Shown piece by piece: positions 36,863-45,937 of a DNA stretch of 64,000 bases. The position numbers were made by a program, and so were the translations under genes. Within the stretch, counting starts at the first letter, position 1; every line of letters starts with the position of its first letter. Under the pieces are notes generated by a model. That model was not told the origin of the DNA and did no database searches. It saw nothing but the letters and a program-made list of their open reading frames with translations. The DNA lies in the NCBI GenBank assembly GCA_019058445.1, contig JAHPZA010000008.1, positions 1 to 64,000 of the forward strand, given 5' to 3'. This DNA is from Promethearchaeota archaeon (GTDB lineage Archaea; Asgardarchaeota; Lokiarchaeia; Sigyniarchaeales; SOKP01).

Positions 36863-38536
36863 ATGAGCGATAAAGAAATTGATTTGAAAAAAAGGAGTAA
36901 GGAGATATTTGAAGTTATAAAAAATACGACATTCTATTATGCTCCAAGAGGGATTATAATGGGTGTAGGCCTTGAGGAAAAAGAGATTCATAGTAAACCT
37001 TTTATTGGAATTGTAAATACTTGGAACGAGATTAATCCTGGTCATATGCATTTAAGGCAATTGGCTGAAGCAGTTAAGCTAGGCATTGCTGAAGGGGGCG
37101 GAATTCCTCTTGAGTTTAATACTGTAGCACCTTGTGATGGGTGGGCAAATGCAAATATAGGAATGCGTTTTATCCTCCCTCAAAGAGATATAATTGCTGA
37201 TTCAATTGAAGCTATGGTTGAAGCTCATCGACTTGATGCTATAGTCACACTCTCTTCCTGTGATAAAATTAATCCCGGAGTTTTAATGGCCGCAATTCGA
37301 CTGGATATTCCCACAGTATGCGTACCAGGAGGACCTAATCTGTTTGAAGTAGCTTTTACTCCTGGCTATAAAGGAGTAGATGTGAAGAATTATGATGACT
37401 TTCAAAGCAAAACAATGTGTATATCTTGTGCGACTGCTGGAGCTTGTGAATTTATGGGGACCGCCAATACTACCCAATGTCTCATGGAAGCGTTTGGGAT
37501 GACATTGCCCAATGCAGCAACGACACCTGCATTTACTAGAATGAAATATGTAATTGCTAAAAATTCAGGAAGAAGAGTAATGGAATTATTAAAGAAGGGA
37601 ATAACAGCCTCGCAGATAATGACCGAAAAATCTTTAGAAAATGTTATGACGATCGATGCGGCGATTGGTGGTTCGACGAATGCCGCTCTTCATATACCAG
37701 CAATAGCCTATGAAATGGAAATAGATTTTGACATCGAACTTTTTAATGAATATAGCAAGAAAGTGCCTATGATTGTAAATACTTCCCCTTCAGGAGAATA
37801 TGGAGTTGTTGATTTATATAATGCCGGGGGCATTCCAGCAGTAATGAATAGAATAAAGGATCATTTAAATTTAGATTGTATGACTGTATCAGAAAAGCCT
37901 ATAGGGAAGCTCATAAGAAGAGTAAAAATCATGGATGATAGGGTGATTAGACCTTTAGATAATCCCGTCTTTCCTGAAGGAGGGACTGTTATCTTAATAG
38001 GTAATTTAGCTCCTGAATGTGCTGTTGTAAAACAATCTGCAGTAGGAAGAAAGGATTTACTAAAATTCGAGGGTCCTGCAAAAGTATTTAATTCTGAAAA
38101 AGACGCCCTTATTGCATTATCAAAACATGAAATCAAAAATGGAGATGTAGTTGTAGCTCGATATGAGGGACCCAAAGGAGGTCCTGGGATGCCTGAACTA
38201 GTTGCTCTCACCTCTAATCTTATGATTAGACAGGACATGACCGATTATGTATTAATCACCGATGGTAGGTTTTCAGGAGCATCTCAAGGGCCTTGTATAG
38301 GCCATGTCAGTCCTGAAGCATATGTAGGTGGTCCAATTGCTATAGTTCAAGAGGGTGATATTATAAAAATAGATATTCCAAATAAAAGTCTAAATATAGA
38401 TCTTTCCGAGGAAGAAATAAAGAGAAGATTTGAGAATTGGAAACCATATGAAAGAGACATTAAGAGTAAAACCTTGCTAAAATATAGAGCATTAGTGACT
38501 TCAGCGGCAAAAGGTGCCATTTTAAAATTTGATTAA
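36863..38536 (+). CDS. ilvD: Dihydroxy-acid dehydratase (IlvD/Edd family)
   Basis: Iron-sulfur dehydratase that makes branched 2-oxoacids for valine, isoleucine and leucine synthesis, or dehydrates sugar acids. Landmarks: GIVNTWNEINPGHMHLR, FNTVAPCDG, TLSSCDKINPGVLMAAIR, the cluster cysteine region CISCATAGACEFMGTANT, and the C-terminal TDGRFSGASQGPCIGHVSPEA. Its 557 residues match IlvD better than Edd. No other branched-chain synthesis gene adjoins it, except that an acetolactate synthase-like enzyme (16629) and LeuCD-type genes (55242-57053) are elsewhere in the window, so a sugar-acid dehydratase role remains possible. Confidence 0.88.
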   Translation: MSDKEIDLKKRSKEIFEVIKNTTFYYAPRGIIMGVGLEEKEIHSKPFIGIVNTWNEINPGHMHLRQLAEAVKLGIAEGGGIPLEFNTVAPCDGWANANIGMRFILPQRDIIADSIEAMVEAHRLDAIVTLSSCDKINPGVLMAAIRLDIPTVCVPGGPNLFEVAFTPGYKGVDVKNYDDFQSKTMCISCATAGACEFMGTANTTQCLMEAFGMTLPNAATTPAFTRMKYVIAKNSGRRVMELLKKGITASQIMTEKSLENVMTIDAAIGGSTNAALHIPAIAYEMEIDFDIELFNEYSKKVPMIVNTSPSGEYGVVDLYNAGGIPAVMNRIKDHLNLDCMTVSEKPIGKLIRRVKIMDDRVIRPLDNPVFPEGGTVILIGNLAPECAVVKQSAVGRKDLLKFEGPAKVFNSEKDALIALSKHEIKNGDVVVARYEGPKGGPGMPELVALTSNLMIRQDMTDYVLITDGRFSGASQGPCIGHVSPEAYVGGPIAIVQEGDIIKIDIPNKSLNIDLSEEEIKRRFENWKPYERDIKSKTLLKYRALVTSAAKGAILKFD

Positions 38537-38720
38537 TAAAAGAAACAAAAATAATTTCCTATCTATATATGAAGCAATATTTAATATATTGAATTTTTTT
38601 AAATTTTGATAAAAAATAAAAATCTTTTTTTATAAAATTGATTAGCTAAGACTTAAATAAAGCTAATTTCATGTTAAGTTTAGCAATCATGGATTTTAAA
38701 GTACGAGAATATCAAGGTCT

Positions 38721-39854
38721 ATGCTAATTAACCTTAGGGAAATCTATCTAATAGGGGTATTTTATTCAATTGTTATCGGATATCAATTATCTGCTTATTT
38801 TTTTTTACAATATTATAGATATAAAAAAGTAAACCTAAGTTACAATAAAACTCTTCGAATTTATGGTTTAACTACATGTATACTTCTAATGGCATATGTA
38901 TTTCAGACAATACGAGAATTTTATATTACAAAACTCTATTTAAATGAGTTATTCCTAAGAATTAGTATTACCATAATGTTAATTGGAATTGCTCATTTTC
39001 TATTTTCAATATCATCAAAACCCTTTACAGAGATTATGAATTTCATTCCTATTAGAATTACACTCATCTATGTCATTATAGTGATACTGATTCTGCCTTT
39101 TATTAATATATTTTCAGTGATGTTTCTAGTTTTTATTTACACCGGTATGTTGAGTGGTTTTTACGTAATATATTTCCAAGTGAAACTTATTAAGCTTACT
39201 ACTGGGAAGGTAAAAAAAAGTCTTATCTTATTTACAGTAGGATTATTCTTTGCTCTTAGTGGGGTAATGATTTATAATCCTATAATATATGAACGATCTG
39301 AAATGCTTTTTAGTCTAATTTCAATTTTTATGATTCTTACTGGAATAACAATTGATTTCATAGGAATTTACAATTTTCCTGCATTTCTTGAATTCCATTG
39401 GCAAGATAATTTACTTAAGCTATATATCTTTGAAAAGAAAAAATTTAGAGTTCTTTATTCGTTAGACTTTATAACTTTTGATATGAATGGCACTCTTACT
39501 AATGAAGTCAATTCTCCTATCACAAAGAGTATAGAACAACTGTTTTCAAGAGGTATTACAGGAATCGAACAAGTAACAACTCATTTTTTAAATTCAAAGG
39601 AAGAAAAGATTTTAAAAATAAAACAAGGCGATTCTTATATCCTTTTAGAATATGGAGACCCTCCTTTATCTAATATAACTTATGGATTATTAGTTAGGAA
39701 AGATATGCACAGTTTAATGTACTTTTTAGAAAAAATTAAGAATCAATTCCAAGATAAATACAAGTATCTTTTATCCAATTTAGAACTAATTGAGGGAAAT
39801 GAAGAGAAATTTTTTTTGAATTTTATAAATAATATAAAAACAGCTTTAAAATGA
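38721..39854 (+). CDS. 7TM protein with C-terminal longin-like domain, copy A
   Basis: About seven hydrophobic helices fill residues 5-225. A soluble C-terminal domain follows (about 228-377), with a strand-strand-helix-strand-strand-helix order: LLKLYIFEKKKFRVLYSLDF, GITGIEQVTTHFLNSKEEKI, LKIKQGDSYILLEYG, ITYGLLVRKDMHSLMYFLEK and KIKNQFQDKYKYLLSN. This matches the longin/roadblock-like sensor fold common in Asgard proteins. The gene is followed 16 nt later by copy B with the same architecture, so the two are co-transcribed and may form a heterodimer. A receptor-like role coupling a membrane signal to cytosolic GTPases is inferred, not shown. Confidence 0.6.
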   Translation: MLINLREIYLIGVFYSIVIGYQLSAYFFLQYYRYKKVNLSYNKTLRIYGLTTCILLMAYVFQTIREFYITKLYLNELFLRISITIMLIGIAHFLFSISSKPFTEIMNFIPIRITLIYVIIVILILPFINIFSVMFLVFIYTGMLSGFYVIYFQVKLIKLTTGKVKKSLILFTVGLFFALSGVMIYNPIIYERSEMLFSLISIFMILTGITIDFIGIYNFPAFLEFHWQDNLLKLYIFEKKKFRVLYSLDFITFDMNGTLTNEVNSPITKSIEQLFSRGITGIEQVTTHFLNSKEEKILKIKQGDSYILLEYGDPPLSNITYGLLVRKDMHSLMYFLEKIKNQFQDKYKYLLSNLELIEGNEEKFFLNFINNIKTALK

Positions 39855-39870
39855 AAATTATCAAGCAACA

Positions 39871-40968
39871 ATGATATTTGAAAATATACAATTTCCAATA
39901 CAAGGTCCATTAAGAGAATTATTATTAATCTTGGAGTGGCTAATTATTTTATTATTTTTCGAAATAGCTATTGTATTTTATGTAAGAGTTAAAAAGCAAA
40001 AAATCAAAAAACAGCCTAATCAGCAAGAAAAAGGCTATGTAATGATGTTTTTAGGATATTCAATTATGTGGATCTTTTGTATTCTGGGTGATTATGCTGC
40101 AGAGAGTAATACTCTCAGAACCTTTTTTTTAAGTATTGGATTTTTCACAATGATGCTCTGCGGGTTAGTATTTTTATACAGAATGGAAAAATCTGAGATA
40201 TTTTTTAAGAGGTTTCTTTTCTCAAAGATATTTGGTATTGTAATAATATTCATCTTCATTAGTGTGATAATAGGTATTGAATCTCCTCGAATTATAGCTT
40301 TTTTATTATTTTACTCTATTTTCTATCTTTTTATGATAATATATCTCATAAAATTTGCTTCAAATCCCTATATAAAAAGCATCCAAAAAAATTTAACTAT
40401 AATGACTTTAACTCTTTTAGTTGGCTTTACGTGTTTAGGGATAGGATTCTTCTTCACAACCGAATATATATTAAACTATTTTGGTTTGGTTTTCAGAGTT
40501 ATTGGTGATATTATTCAATTAATAGGATTTGTGCTTATTAGTGTTTTTTTCTTTAGTGTACCTTCATTAGAGGAGCATGAATGGAGAAAAAGGATTGATA
40601 AACTTTTTATAATGCTTAAATCGGGAATCTGTATTTATCATAAAGGATTTAAAGAAAAACTTAGCGAAATTGATGAACATTCTACTACGGGAGTTATTAA
40701 GAGTATTAATGATATTCTTAAAGAGCTAACTGATAAAAAAGGTATTTCTATCATTGAAAAGACACATAAGATATTTATAATTCAACCAGGTAAATTTATT
40801 ACTGGTTTGTTAATATGCGATCAAGAGTTAAATTCGCTTAAAGTTCTATTAAACAGGCTAATTGTAAATATTGAAGAAATTTACGCTAAAATTATTGAAG
40901 GTTGGAATTTTGAAATAAAAATATTTGAACCAATTGAAGAAATGGCAAAAGAAATCTTTCTATTTTAA
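39871..40968 (+). CDS. 7TM protein with C-terminal longin-like domain, copy B
   Basis: Paralogue of copy A with seven helices (about residues 15-225) and a C-terminal domain (about 230-365) with the same order of elements: IDKLFIMLKSGICIYHKGF, TTGVIKSINDILKELTDKK, GISIIEKTHKIFIIQPG, ITGLLICDQELNSLKVLLN and EEIYAKIIEGWNFEIKIF. The pattern of a first strand carrying a 'KSGIxxYHKxF'-type motif is one I associate with Asgard longin-like sensor domains. The soluble domain is better preserved here than in copy A. No kinase, chemotaxis or GTPase gene lies next to the pair. Confidence 0.6.
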   Translation: MIFENIQFPIQGPLRELLLILEWLIILLFFEIAIVFYVRVKKQKIKKQPNQQEKGYVMMFLGYSIMWIFCILGDYAAESNTLRTFFLSIGFFTMMLCGLVFLYRMEKSEIFFKRFLFSKIFGIVIIFIFISVIIGIESPRIIAFLLFYSIFYLFMIIYLIKFASNPYIKSIQKNLTIMTLTLLVGFTCLGIGFFFTTEYILNYFGLVFRVIGDIIQLIGFVLISVFFFSVPSLEEHEWRKRIDKLFIMLKSGICIYHKGFKEKLSEIDEHSTTGVIKSINDILKELTDKKGISIIEKTHKIFIIQPGKFITGLLICDQELNSLKVLLNRLIVNIEEIYAKIIEGWNFEIKIFEPIEEMAKEIFLF

Positions 40969-40997
40969 AAAATAAATTATATAAAAATAAAAATTAT

Positions 40998-42815
40998 TTA
41001 TTTTGAATAAGATCCAAATTGTGGGAATTTCTTTATTTGTTCTGATGTGAAAATTGGTCCATCTTTACAAACACATACATCATTATTTTCTCCAATACAG
41101 CATGATCCACATAATCCAACTCCACATTTCATCTTTCTCTCGAGTGAAGCTTGCACTTCTATGTTTTTTGTTTCAGCAATATCTAAAATGCGTTTCATCA
41201 TAACTTCTGGGCCACATGTCAGAATGAGATCGATATTCTCGTTATTAAGGATATCTTCCACGGCATCTGTTACGAAGCATTTTTTACCTCTAGAGCCATC
41301 ATCAGTTGTACACATGGTATTAGGGATCCAATCAATAAGACGATCGGCAAAGATTAGTGAAGCTTCGTCCTTAGCTCCGATTGCGACAAATACATTTTTC
41401 TTATTTTTCTTTAAAGGTTCGATCAAAGTTGTCACAGCTGCAATCCCCACACCACCACCGGTTACCAGAATATTTGTAGCGTCTTCATAATTCCATGCAT
41501 TTCCAAATGGACCTCTTATCCCTATAATATCTCCTGCGTTCTTATTAAACAATTCAGCAGTTCCCTCACCGATTTTTTGCACGGTAATTTCAAGTAAATT
41601 CCCCTCAACATTAGAGATCGACATTGGTAAAAAGTCAACATCGGGTAACCATAGAACTACAAAATTTCCAGGTCTATAGGCTTTTGCAATTCGAGGATTT
41701 CTAATATAAAAACTTTTTAATTCAGGGGAATGATCTACGATTGAATCAATAACTGATATATCAGTTTTACTTCTGGTGATGTCTAATACTAATTCTTCAT
41801 TATCTTTATCAAGTGATTTTTCTTCAAGAATTCCTTTTTCAATTGCTAAATCGAAAATTTGTTTTCCTCTCTGTGTTCTGATAATTGCGGTTTTCCAACC
41901 ATTGTCACTGCCGACCTCTCCTATGGCGATATCTGCAAAAGAAGCGGTGTAATCAGAACACGAAAAACACGCATTTCTAATAGATTTATCATAAAGCTGA
42001 TTAAGTGGAATTTCTTTCACACTTGAATTGATAACTACTTTTAATTTAAAATTATTTCTGTCATGTTCGATGTTCTTAATTTCATTTGGGTTTATATAAT
42101 ACTCCTTAAAGATCTCATCTAATACTTTATTATGGAAAGTACCGAAGCAAAAGGTGCCAATCGCTAAGGAAACTAAGTCGAACGCTTCGAAATCGAAGCG
42201 AGGATGGTTCTGTAATTTTCTAAGCCCTTGAATTTGACAAGGTGTACCTACCACGGCAATATCTACGAATCCCTTATTAATCGCATCTCCTATAAGTGAT
42301 AAGGTAGGACTCTGACTTGGTTTATATCCGATGCTCTTAAATAGTTCCTGTTGGTTTTCGGCAATCATAGGATATGGTTTGAAGTCCTCGTCCTTTCCCG
42401 TAACAATTGATGCATCTATTATCCCCTGTTCCAGTGCGGTCCATAATAATGCGGTAATTGGTCCCGCATCCATCGCCAGTTTTTCCCGTGCTGAATCCGA
42501 AATCTTAACTGATACAATTTTGATAAAGTGACCAAGAATTCTATCATGTTCTTTACCAAATACCCATTTATCCAATAGCGCTGAGGAAATTTTTTCGATT
42601 TCTGTTTTTGGACAAATATTATAACACAATCCAAATCCATCACGACAAGTATTAACATCTTTGCATGAGCCATCTTCAATCGGTACTTCTTTTTCAGAAT
42701 CAAATTTAATATTTGCACAAAAAGCTCCACAAGCCCCGCAATATACACACTTTCCGGTTTTTATGATTTCAGAATCTAATTCTTGCCAACCTTTTTGAAT
42801 TTTATCTATGTAAAT
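40998..42815 (-). CDS. FrhB-type iron-sulfur flavoprotein fused to PyrK-type electron-transfer subunit
   Basis: Electron-transfer fusion. The N-terminal part is FrhB-like (coenzyme F420 hydrogenase beta type), with cysteine sets CVYCGACGAFC and CxxxxxCxxxxxxCYNIC, then VGTPCQIQGLRKLQ. The C-terminal part (about 240 residues) is a ferredoxin-reductase/PyrK module: YRPGNFVVLW, RGPFGNAW, LVTGGGVGIAAV and a final CGVGLCGSCC with CVC for a 2Fe-2S cluster. The only standard start in frame is TTG at 42629, but that would delete the first cysteines. An ATT at 42815, 7 nt after AGGGGGGG, is the best-placed start. It follows korC directly and may pass electrons between the oxidoreductase, ferredoxin, F420 or NAD(P)H. 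Confidence 0.78.
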   Translation of the reverse strand: MYIDKIQKGWQELDSEIIKTGKCVYCGACGAFCANIKFDSEKEVPIEDGSCKDVNTCRDGFGLCYNICPKTEIEKISSALLDKWVFGKEHDRILGHFIKIVSVKISDSAREKLAMDAGPITALLWTALEQGIIDASIVTGKDEDFKPYPMIAENQQELFKSIGYKPSQSPTLSLIGDAINKGFVDIAVVGTPCQIQGLRKLQNHPRFDFEAFDLVSLAIGTFCFGTFHNKVLDEIFKEYYINPNEIKNIEHDRNNFKLKVVINSSVKEIPLNQLYDKSIRNACFSCSDYTASFADIAIGEVGSDNGWKTAIIRTQRGKQIFDLAIEKGILEEKSLDKDNEELVLDITRSKTDISVIDSIVDHSPELKSFYIRNPRIAKAYRPGNFVVLWLPDVDFLPMSISNVEGNLLEITVQKIGEGTAELFNKNAGDIIGIRGPFGNAWNYEDATNILVTGGGVGIAAVTTLIEPLKKNKKNVFVAIGAKDEASLIFADRLIDWIPNTMCTTDDGSRGKKCFVTDAVEDILNNENIDLILTCGPEVMMKRILDIAETKNIEVQASLERKMKCGVGLCGSCCIGENNDVCVCKDGPIFTSEQIKKFPQFGSYSK

Positions 42816-42816
42816 T

Positions 42817-43416
42817 TTAATTCCCCCCCTCTTCTTTTAATTTTTTAAGAAAATCTTGTGCTTCTAGCTTTCCAAGTTCAAATGCTTCAATATTTTTATC
42901 TAAAGTTGCGCTCGGAACGAATTCTTGAATAGTTTTAAGTGCCGATTCCTCTGAAAAAATTCCCGAAAGCGCTGTAAAAGCACCGAAAAGAATAGTATTA
43001 CCATATACGGTATTTCCAAATTTCTCTAAAGCTAATTTTTGAACCGGAATTGATAATGCTTTAGAGATTCTTTTAGCTGCTCTGAATTTTTGGATGGTTG
43101 AGGGATCCCAGATTAAGAATCCTGAATCTCCTTTTTTCAAACTACTCGGCTTTACATCCTTCGCGGACTCTTCTGAAAGAATTATCAAAAAGTCATATGG
43201 TTCTAAGGCTTTTGGATAATCAATTAATTTCATCTCTTTATCTAAATCAACTACTACTTCAGCCCAACATCGTCCTCCTCTCGCCGCAGCAGAATAAGCT
43301 TCGGTTTGAGTAGCGGCTAAATTTTCATAGAGCGCACTAGCCATTACAATCATCTTACTTAGGGTTATAACTCCTTGACCCCCAAAACCCGCAACTCTAA
43401 TTTCATATCGAGCCAT
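42817..43416 (-). CDS. korC: 2-oxoacid:ferredoxin oxidoreductase, gamma subunit
   Basis: Gamma subunit (199 residues) of a CoA-acylating 2-oxoacid:ferredoxin oxidoreductase. Diagnostic start YEIRVAGFGGQGVITLSKM, then QTEAYSAAARGGRCWAEVV and PVQKLALEKFGNTVYGNT. Its ATG overlaps the stop of the beta subunit gene by one base (TAATG), so translation is coupled. The stop codon lies within the G-rich ribosome binding region of the FrhB-PyrK gene downstream. korC is assigned by the order delta-alpha-beta-gamma and by the 2-oxoglutarate-like alpha subunit; the substrate is not proven. Confidence 0.9.
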   Translation of the reverse strand: MARYEIRVAGFGGQGVITLSKMIVMASALYENLAATQTEAYSAAARGGRCWAEVVVDLDKEMKLIDYPKALEPYDFLIILSEESAKDVKPSSLKKGDSGFLIWDPSTIQKFRAAKRISKALSIPVQKLALEKFGNTVYGNTILFGAFTALSGIFSEESALKTIQEFVPSATLDKNIEAFELGKLEAQDFLKKLKEEGGN

Positions 43417-44333
43417 TATTTATCCCCCATGGCTATTTTTTGAATTCTAGCATATTCTTCAGAATATTCTGGTTTATCTGACTCATATCTGAATTCCCCG
43501 ATAATATATTTATTAAATAACTCCTCCTCAGTCATGAATTTGGCTTGATTTATTCTTACGCTGTTTCTTTTTATCCAATCTACCATTTTTCCACCAGTAT
43601 CCATCTTTTTTCCCTCTAATCCTAAATATTCTGCACCTAAGCTATCTACATTTTTTCTTCCAAAGTAAGTAACACAGGGAGTAACGATTTCAATAACTGA
43701 AGTTCCTTTATGCTTTAAGGCTTTTTTAAAATATTTCATAAAGGTACGGGGATGTGCGACCGTTGTTCTTGCCACGTGAGTAGCTCCTGCAGCTAAAGCA
43801 AGTTTAATACCATCACTTCGATTTTCAAACATAGTATAAGGTGTAGTGCTGCTTTTAGCTCCAAAAAGAGTTGTAGGTGCTCCTTGACCTCCCGTCATTC
43901 CATAAATACTATTATTGAAGATAAATATGACACAATCTAGATTTCTTCGGCATAGATGGATGAAATGATTACCCCCAATGCCTAAACAATCTCCATCACC
44001 TGAAAAGACTATGGGTTTCATATTGGGATTAGCCATTTTCATTCCGGTAGCTACAGCTGGAGCTCTCCCATGAAGTGCTAAAACTTTTTGAGCGTCAGCA
44101 TGAACTAATAGCAAAATCTGAGAATAACAGCCGATTCCAATTACTAACGGATGTAAATTCGGATCTAACTTTAAATCCTCAAAAACACGAGTGTAAATTT
44201 GTCCAATTATCCCATATCCACAACCAGCACAAAATCTCGAAGAATAAGTGTTTAATATGCGACCGGCATATGAATCCAAAACATAAGGATGTTCTGGCTT
44301 CTCACTCGGATACATTGGAAGTTCTCCCGACAT
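43416..44333 (-). CDS. korB: 2-oxoacid:ferredoxin oxidoreductase, beta subunit
   Basis: Thiamine-diphosphate-binding beta subunit (305 residues). The N-terminal cysteine motif is FCAGCGYGIIGQIY, and the ThDP motif is SGDGDCLGIGGNHFIHLCRR with IFNNSIYGMTGGQ. ALHGRAPAVATGMKMANP is also typical. It overlaps the alpha stop and the gamma start by one base each. In a four-subunit enzyme it forms the catalytic centre with the alpha subunit and passes electrons to clusters in the ferredoxin-like delta subunit. Confidence 0.92.
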   Translation of the reverse strand: MSGELPMYPSEKPEHPYVLDSYAGRILNTYSSRFCAGCGYGIIGQIYTRVFEDLKLDPNLHPLVIGIGCYSQILLLVHADAQKVLALHGRAPAVATGMKMANPNMKPIVFSGDGDCLGIGGNHFIHLCRRNLDCVIFIFNNSIYGMTGGQGAPTTLFGAKSSTTPYTMFENRSDGIKLALAAGATHVARTTVAHPRTFMKYFKKALKHKGTSVIEIVTPCVTYFGRKNVDSLGAEYLGLEGKKMDTGGKMVDWIKRNSVRINQAKFMTEEELFNKYIIGEFRYESDKPEYSEEYARIQKIAMGDK

Positions 44334-45511
44334 TATTGTGCCACCTCCCTTATTGCTTTTAAAATATCATCTGGATGATGAAACACCGCTACTTGAGGAA
44401 CTTTAATGATAGGAGTTCCAAGTGGAGTAACTCGTTCAACTTGCTCCGCAATAATTCCAGTGTAATTTAATTCGGGAACAATAACGGCTTTAGCATTTTT
44501 TACTACTTCTTTTACTTGTTCATCTGGAAAGGGCCAGACAGTAATTAATCTAAAAGCTCCCACTTTAATTCCCTCTTCACGTGCTATTTCAATTGCTCTA
44601 TAGCTTACTCTTACAGGTAGACCATAAGCAATTATAACGATTTCAGCATCATCTAACTTATAATTTTCGGTAAGACAAATCTTATCCTTGTTTGTTTTAA
44701 TTTTATCAACCATAGTCTGTACAAATCGAAAAGGATCAGGTGATAATATTCCTTCGGGACCGTGGGGAGTATGTAAAAACATACCTGGTACATATTCTGT
44801 TCCCATGATAGGTGGTTTAGGAATTACATATTCATTTTTGACTTTGTCTAAGTAGGAAAATACACGAGGACTAATCTCTTCAGATGGAGGGACCTCTCGT
44901 TTTATTACCTTATTTAATATCTCTTCTTTTGGCGGGATATCAACGACTTCATGTAAATGTCCTAAATACGCATCAGATAGGATAAATACAGGGCAACGAT
45001 ATGTCTCAGCATAATTAAATGCAGTGATTGTTAAATCAAAGAGTTCCTGGCAATTCATAGGAGCTAATGCTATTACTTCAAACTCACCATTTCCAGAAAA
45101 ACGTACAAGTCCTAGATCGTTATGATGAGGATCTGTTACGCTTCCAGTACCAGGACCACAGCGTTGTACATCGCAAAAAACAAAAGGAATTTCAAGATTT
45201 GCTGCCATTGAGATAGTTTCTACCATTAATGACAGTCCTGGTCCAGAAGTTGCAGTCATAGCTTTTGCACCGACCAATGATGCGCCCATTACCGAATTAA
45301 TAGATGCTAATTCATCTTCCATTTGCATGCAGACACCCCCGACTTGAGGCAATCTTTTTGCAAGATGTTCAATTACCTCAGTACTTGGAGTTATGGGATA
45401 CCCTCCAAAAAACCTTAAACCAGCGGATATCGCTCCCTCGGCCATAGCTTCATTGCCCATCATTAAATGTCTTCCTGGTTTTAGAAATCTTTTACCATTT
45501 TGATTATTCAT
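44333..45511 (-). CDS. korA: 2-oxoacid:ferredoxin oxidoreductase, alpha subunit
   Basis: Alpha subunit with FFGGYPITPSTEVIEHLAK, MQMEDELASINSVMGASLVG, TATSGPGLSLMVETISMA and DVQRCGPGTGSVTDP, all typical of the KorA branch. The ATG at 45511 is preferred because GAGGTG lies 7 nt upstream and the fold begins there. A longer frame reaching 45658 would overlap the delta gene and adds 49 residues without homology. The resulting length is 392. The KorA-type sequence suggests 2-oxoglutarate, but branched-chain or other 2-oxoacids are possible given the catabolic genes nearby. Confidence 0.92.
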   Translation of the reverse strand: MNNQNGKRFLKPGRHLMMGNEAMAEGAISAGLRFFGGYPITPSTEVIEHLAKRLPQVGGVCMQMEDELASINSVMGASLVGAKAMTATSGPGLSLMVETISMAANLEIPFVFCDVQRCGPGTGSVTDPHHNDLGLVRFSGNGEFEVIALAPMNCQELFDLTITAFNYAETYRCPVFILSDAYLGHLHEVVDIPPKEEILNKVIKREVPPSEEISPRVFSYLDKVKNEYVIPKPPIMGTEYVPGMFLHTPHGPEGILSPDPFRFVQTMVDKIKTNKDKICLTENYKLDDAEIVIIAYGLPVRVSYRAIEIAREEGIKVGAFRLITVWPFPDEQVKEVVKNAKAVIVPELNYTGIIAEQVERVTPLGTPIIKVPQVAVFHHPDDILKAIREVAQ

Positions 45512-45524
45512 ATGATTCACCTCT

Positions 45525-45809
45525 TTATGTTTTGGCTTTTCCAGCCGAATTTTCTGTACCCTCTTCAATGATATAGATTGCCCAGTCCGGACAACCAAAT
45601 TCACACCGCCTACACATCGTACAATACTTTTCTTTGCCTTCCTTGACTCTTGGAACATAAGCTATTCGCATATTTAATTCATCTCCGATTTCTAATATAC
45701 CCGTAGGACACACTGCAACACATATTTCACAGCCACCACATCGATCTTTATTAAAAAATAAGGAAAAATTTTTTTCTTTGTTTTCAATTAATTTTGGAAT
45801 TTTAATCAA
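45525..45809 (-). CDS. korD: 2-oxoacid:ferredoxin oxidoreductase, delta (ferredoxin) subunit
   Basis: 94-residue protein with two 4Fe-4S clusters: RCGGCEICVAVCPTGIL and YCTMCRRCEFGCPDWAI. First gene of the operon, 13 nt before korA. The start is uncertain. TTG at 45809 is the only standard start before the ferredoxin fold, but the GGAG touches it directly; translation from a leaderless or nonstandard codon is possible. A TATA-like AAATTTATAA lies about 35-45 nt upstream, within an element also found before the dehydrogenase gene at 49444. Confidence 0.87.
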   Translation of the reverse strand: MIKIPKLIENKEKNFSLFFNKDRCGGCEICVAVCPTGILEIGDELNMRIAYVPRVKEGKEKYCTMCRRCEFGCPDWAIYIIEEGTENSAGKAKT

Positions 45810-45842
45810 CTCCGTTAATTATTGAGTAATTAAATATGTTAA

Positions 45843-45865
45843 CAGTTATAAATTTCAATTTATTA
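45843..45865 (-). promoter_or_regulatory. Promoter element of the kor operon, shared with 49536-49558
   Basis: On the minus strand this reads as TAATAAATTG then AAATTTATAACTG. The plus-strand sequence agrees with 49536-49558 at 21 of 23 positions. It contains a TATA-like core and lies about 35-55 nt before korD. Confidence 0.5.
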
Positions 45866-45937
45866 AATTTTAAGTTTTTTCAAAATAAATCTTAATTGAA
45901 AGAATGCCATTATTTTTTTTTAAAAAAGTAGATAGTA

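Noticed and set aside
37861..38238. Minus-strand 125-codon frame inside ilvD
   Set aside because: Antisense shadow of a conserved dehydratase gene.
41047..41490. Plus-strand 147-codon frame inside the FrhB-PyrK gene
   Set aside because: Antisense shadow; the opposite strand encodes the conserved ferredoxin-reductase module.
42419..42748. Minus-strand 109-codon frame overlapping the start of the FrhB-PyrK gene
   Set aside because: Alternative-frame shadow of the cysteine-rich N-terminus, with no protein-like conservation.
45512..45658. Longer korA start at 45658
   Set aside because: The extra 49 codons overlap korD in another frame, have no homology pattern, and a good ribosome binding site supports ATG at 45511.
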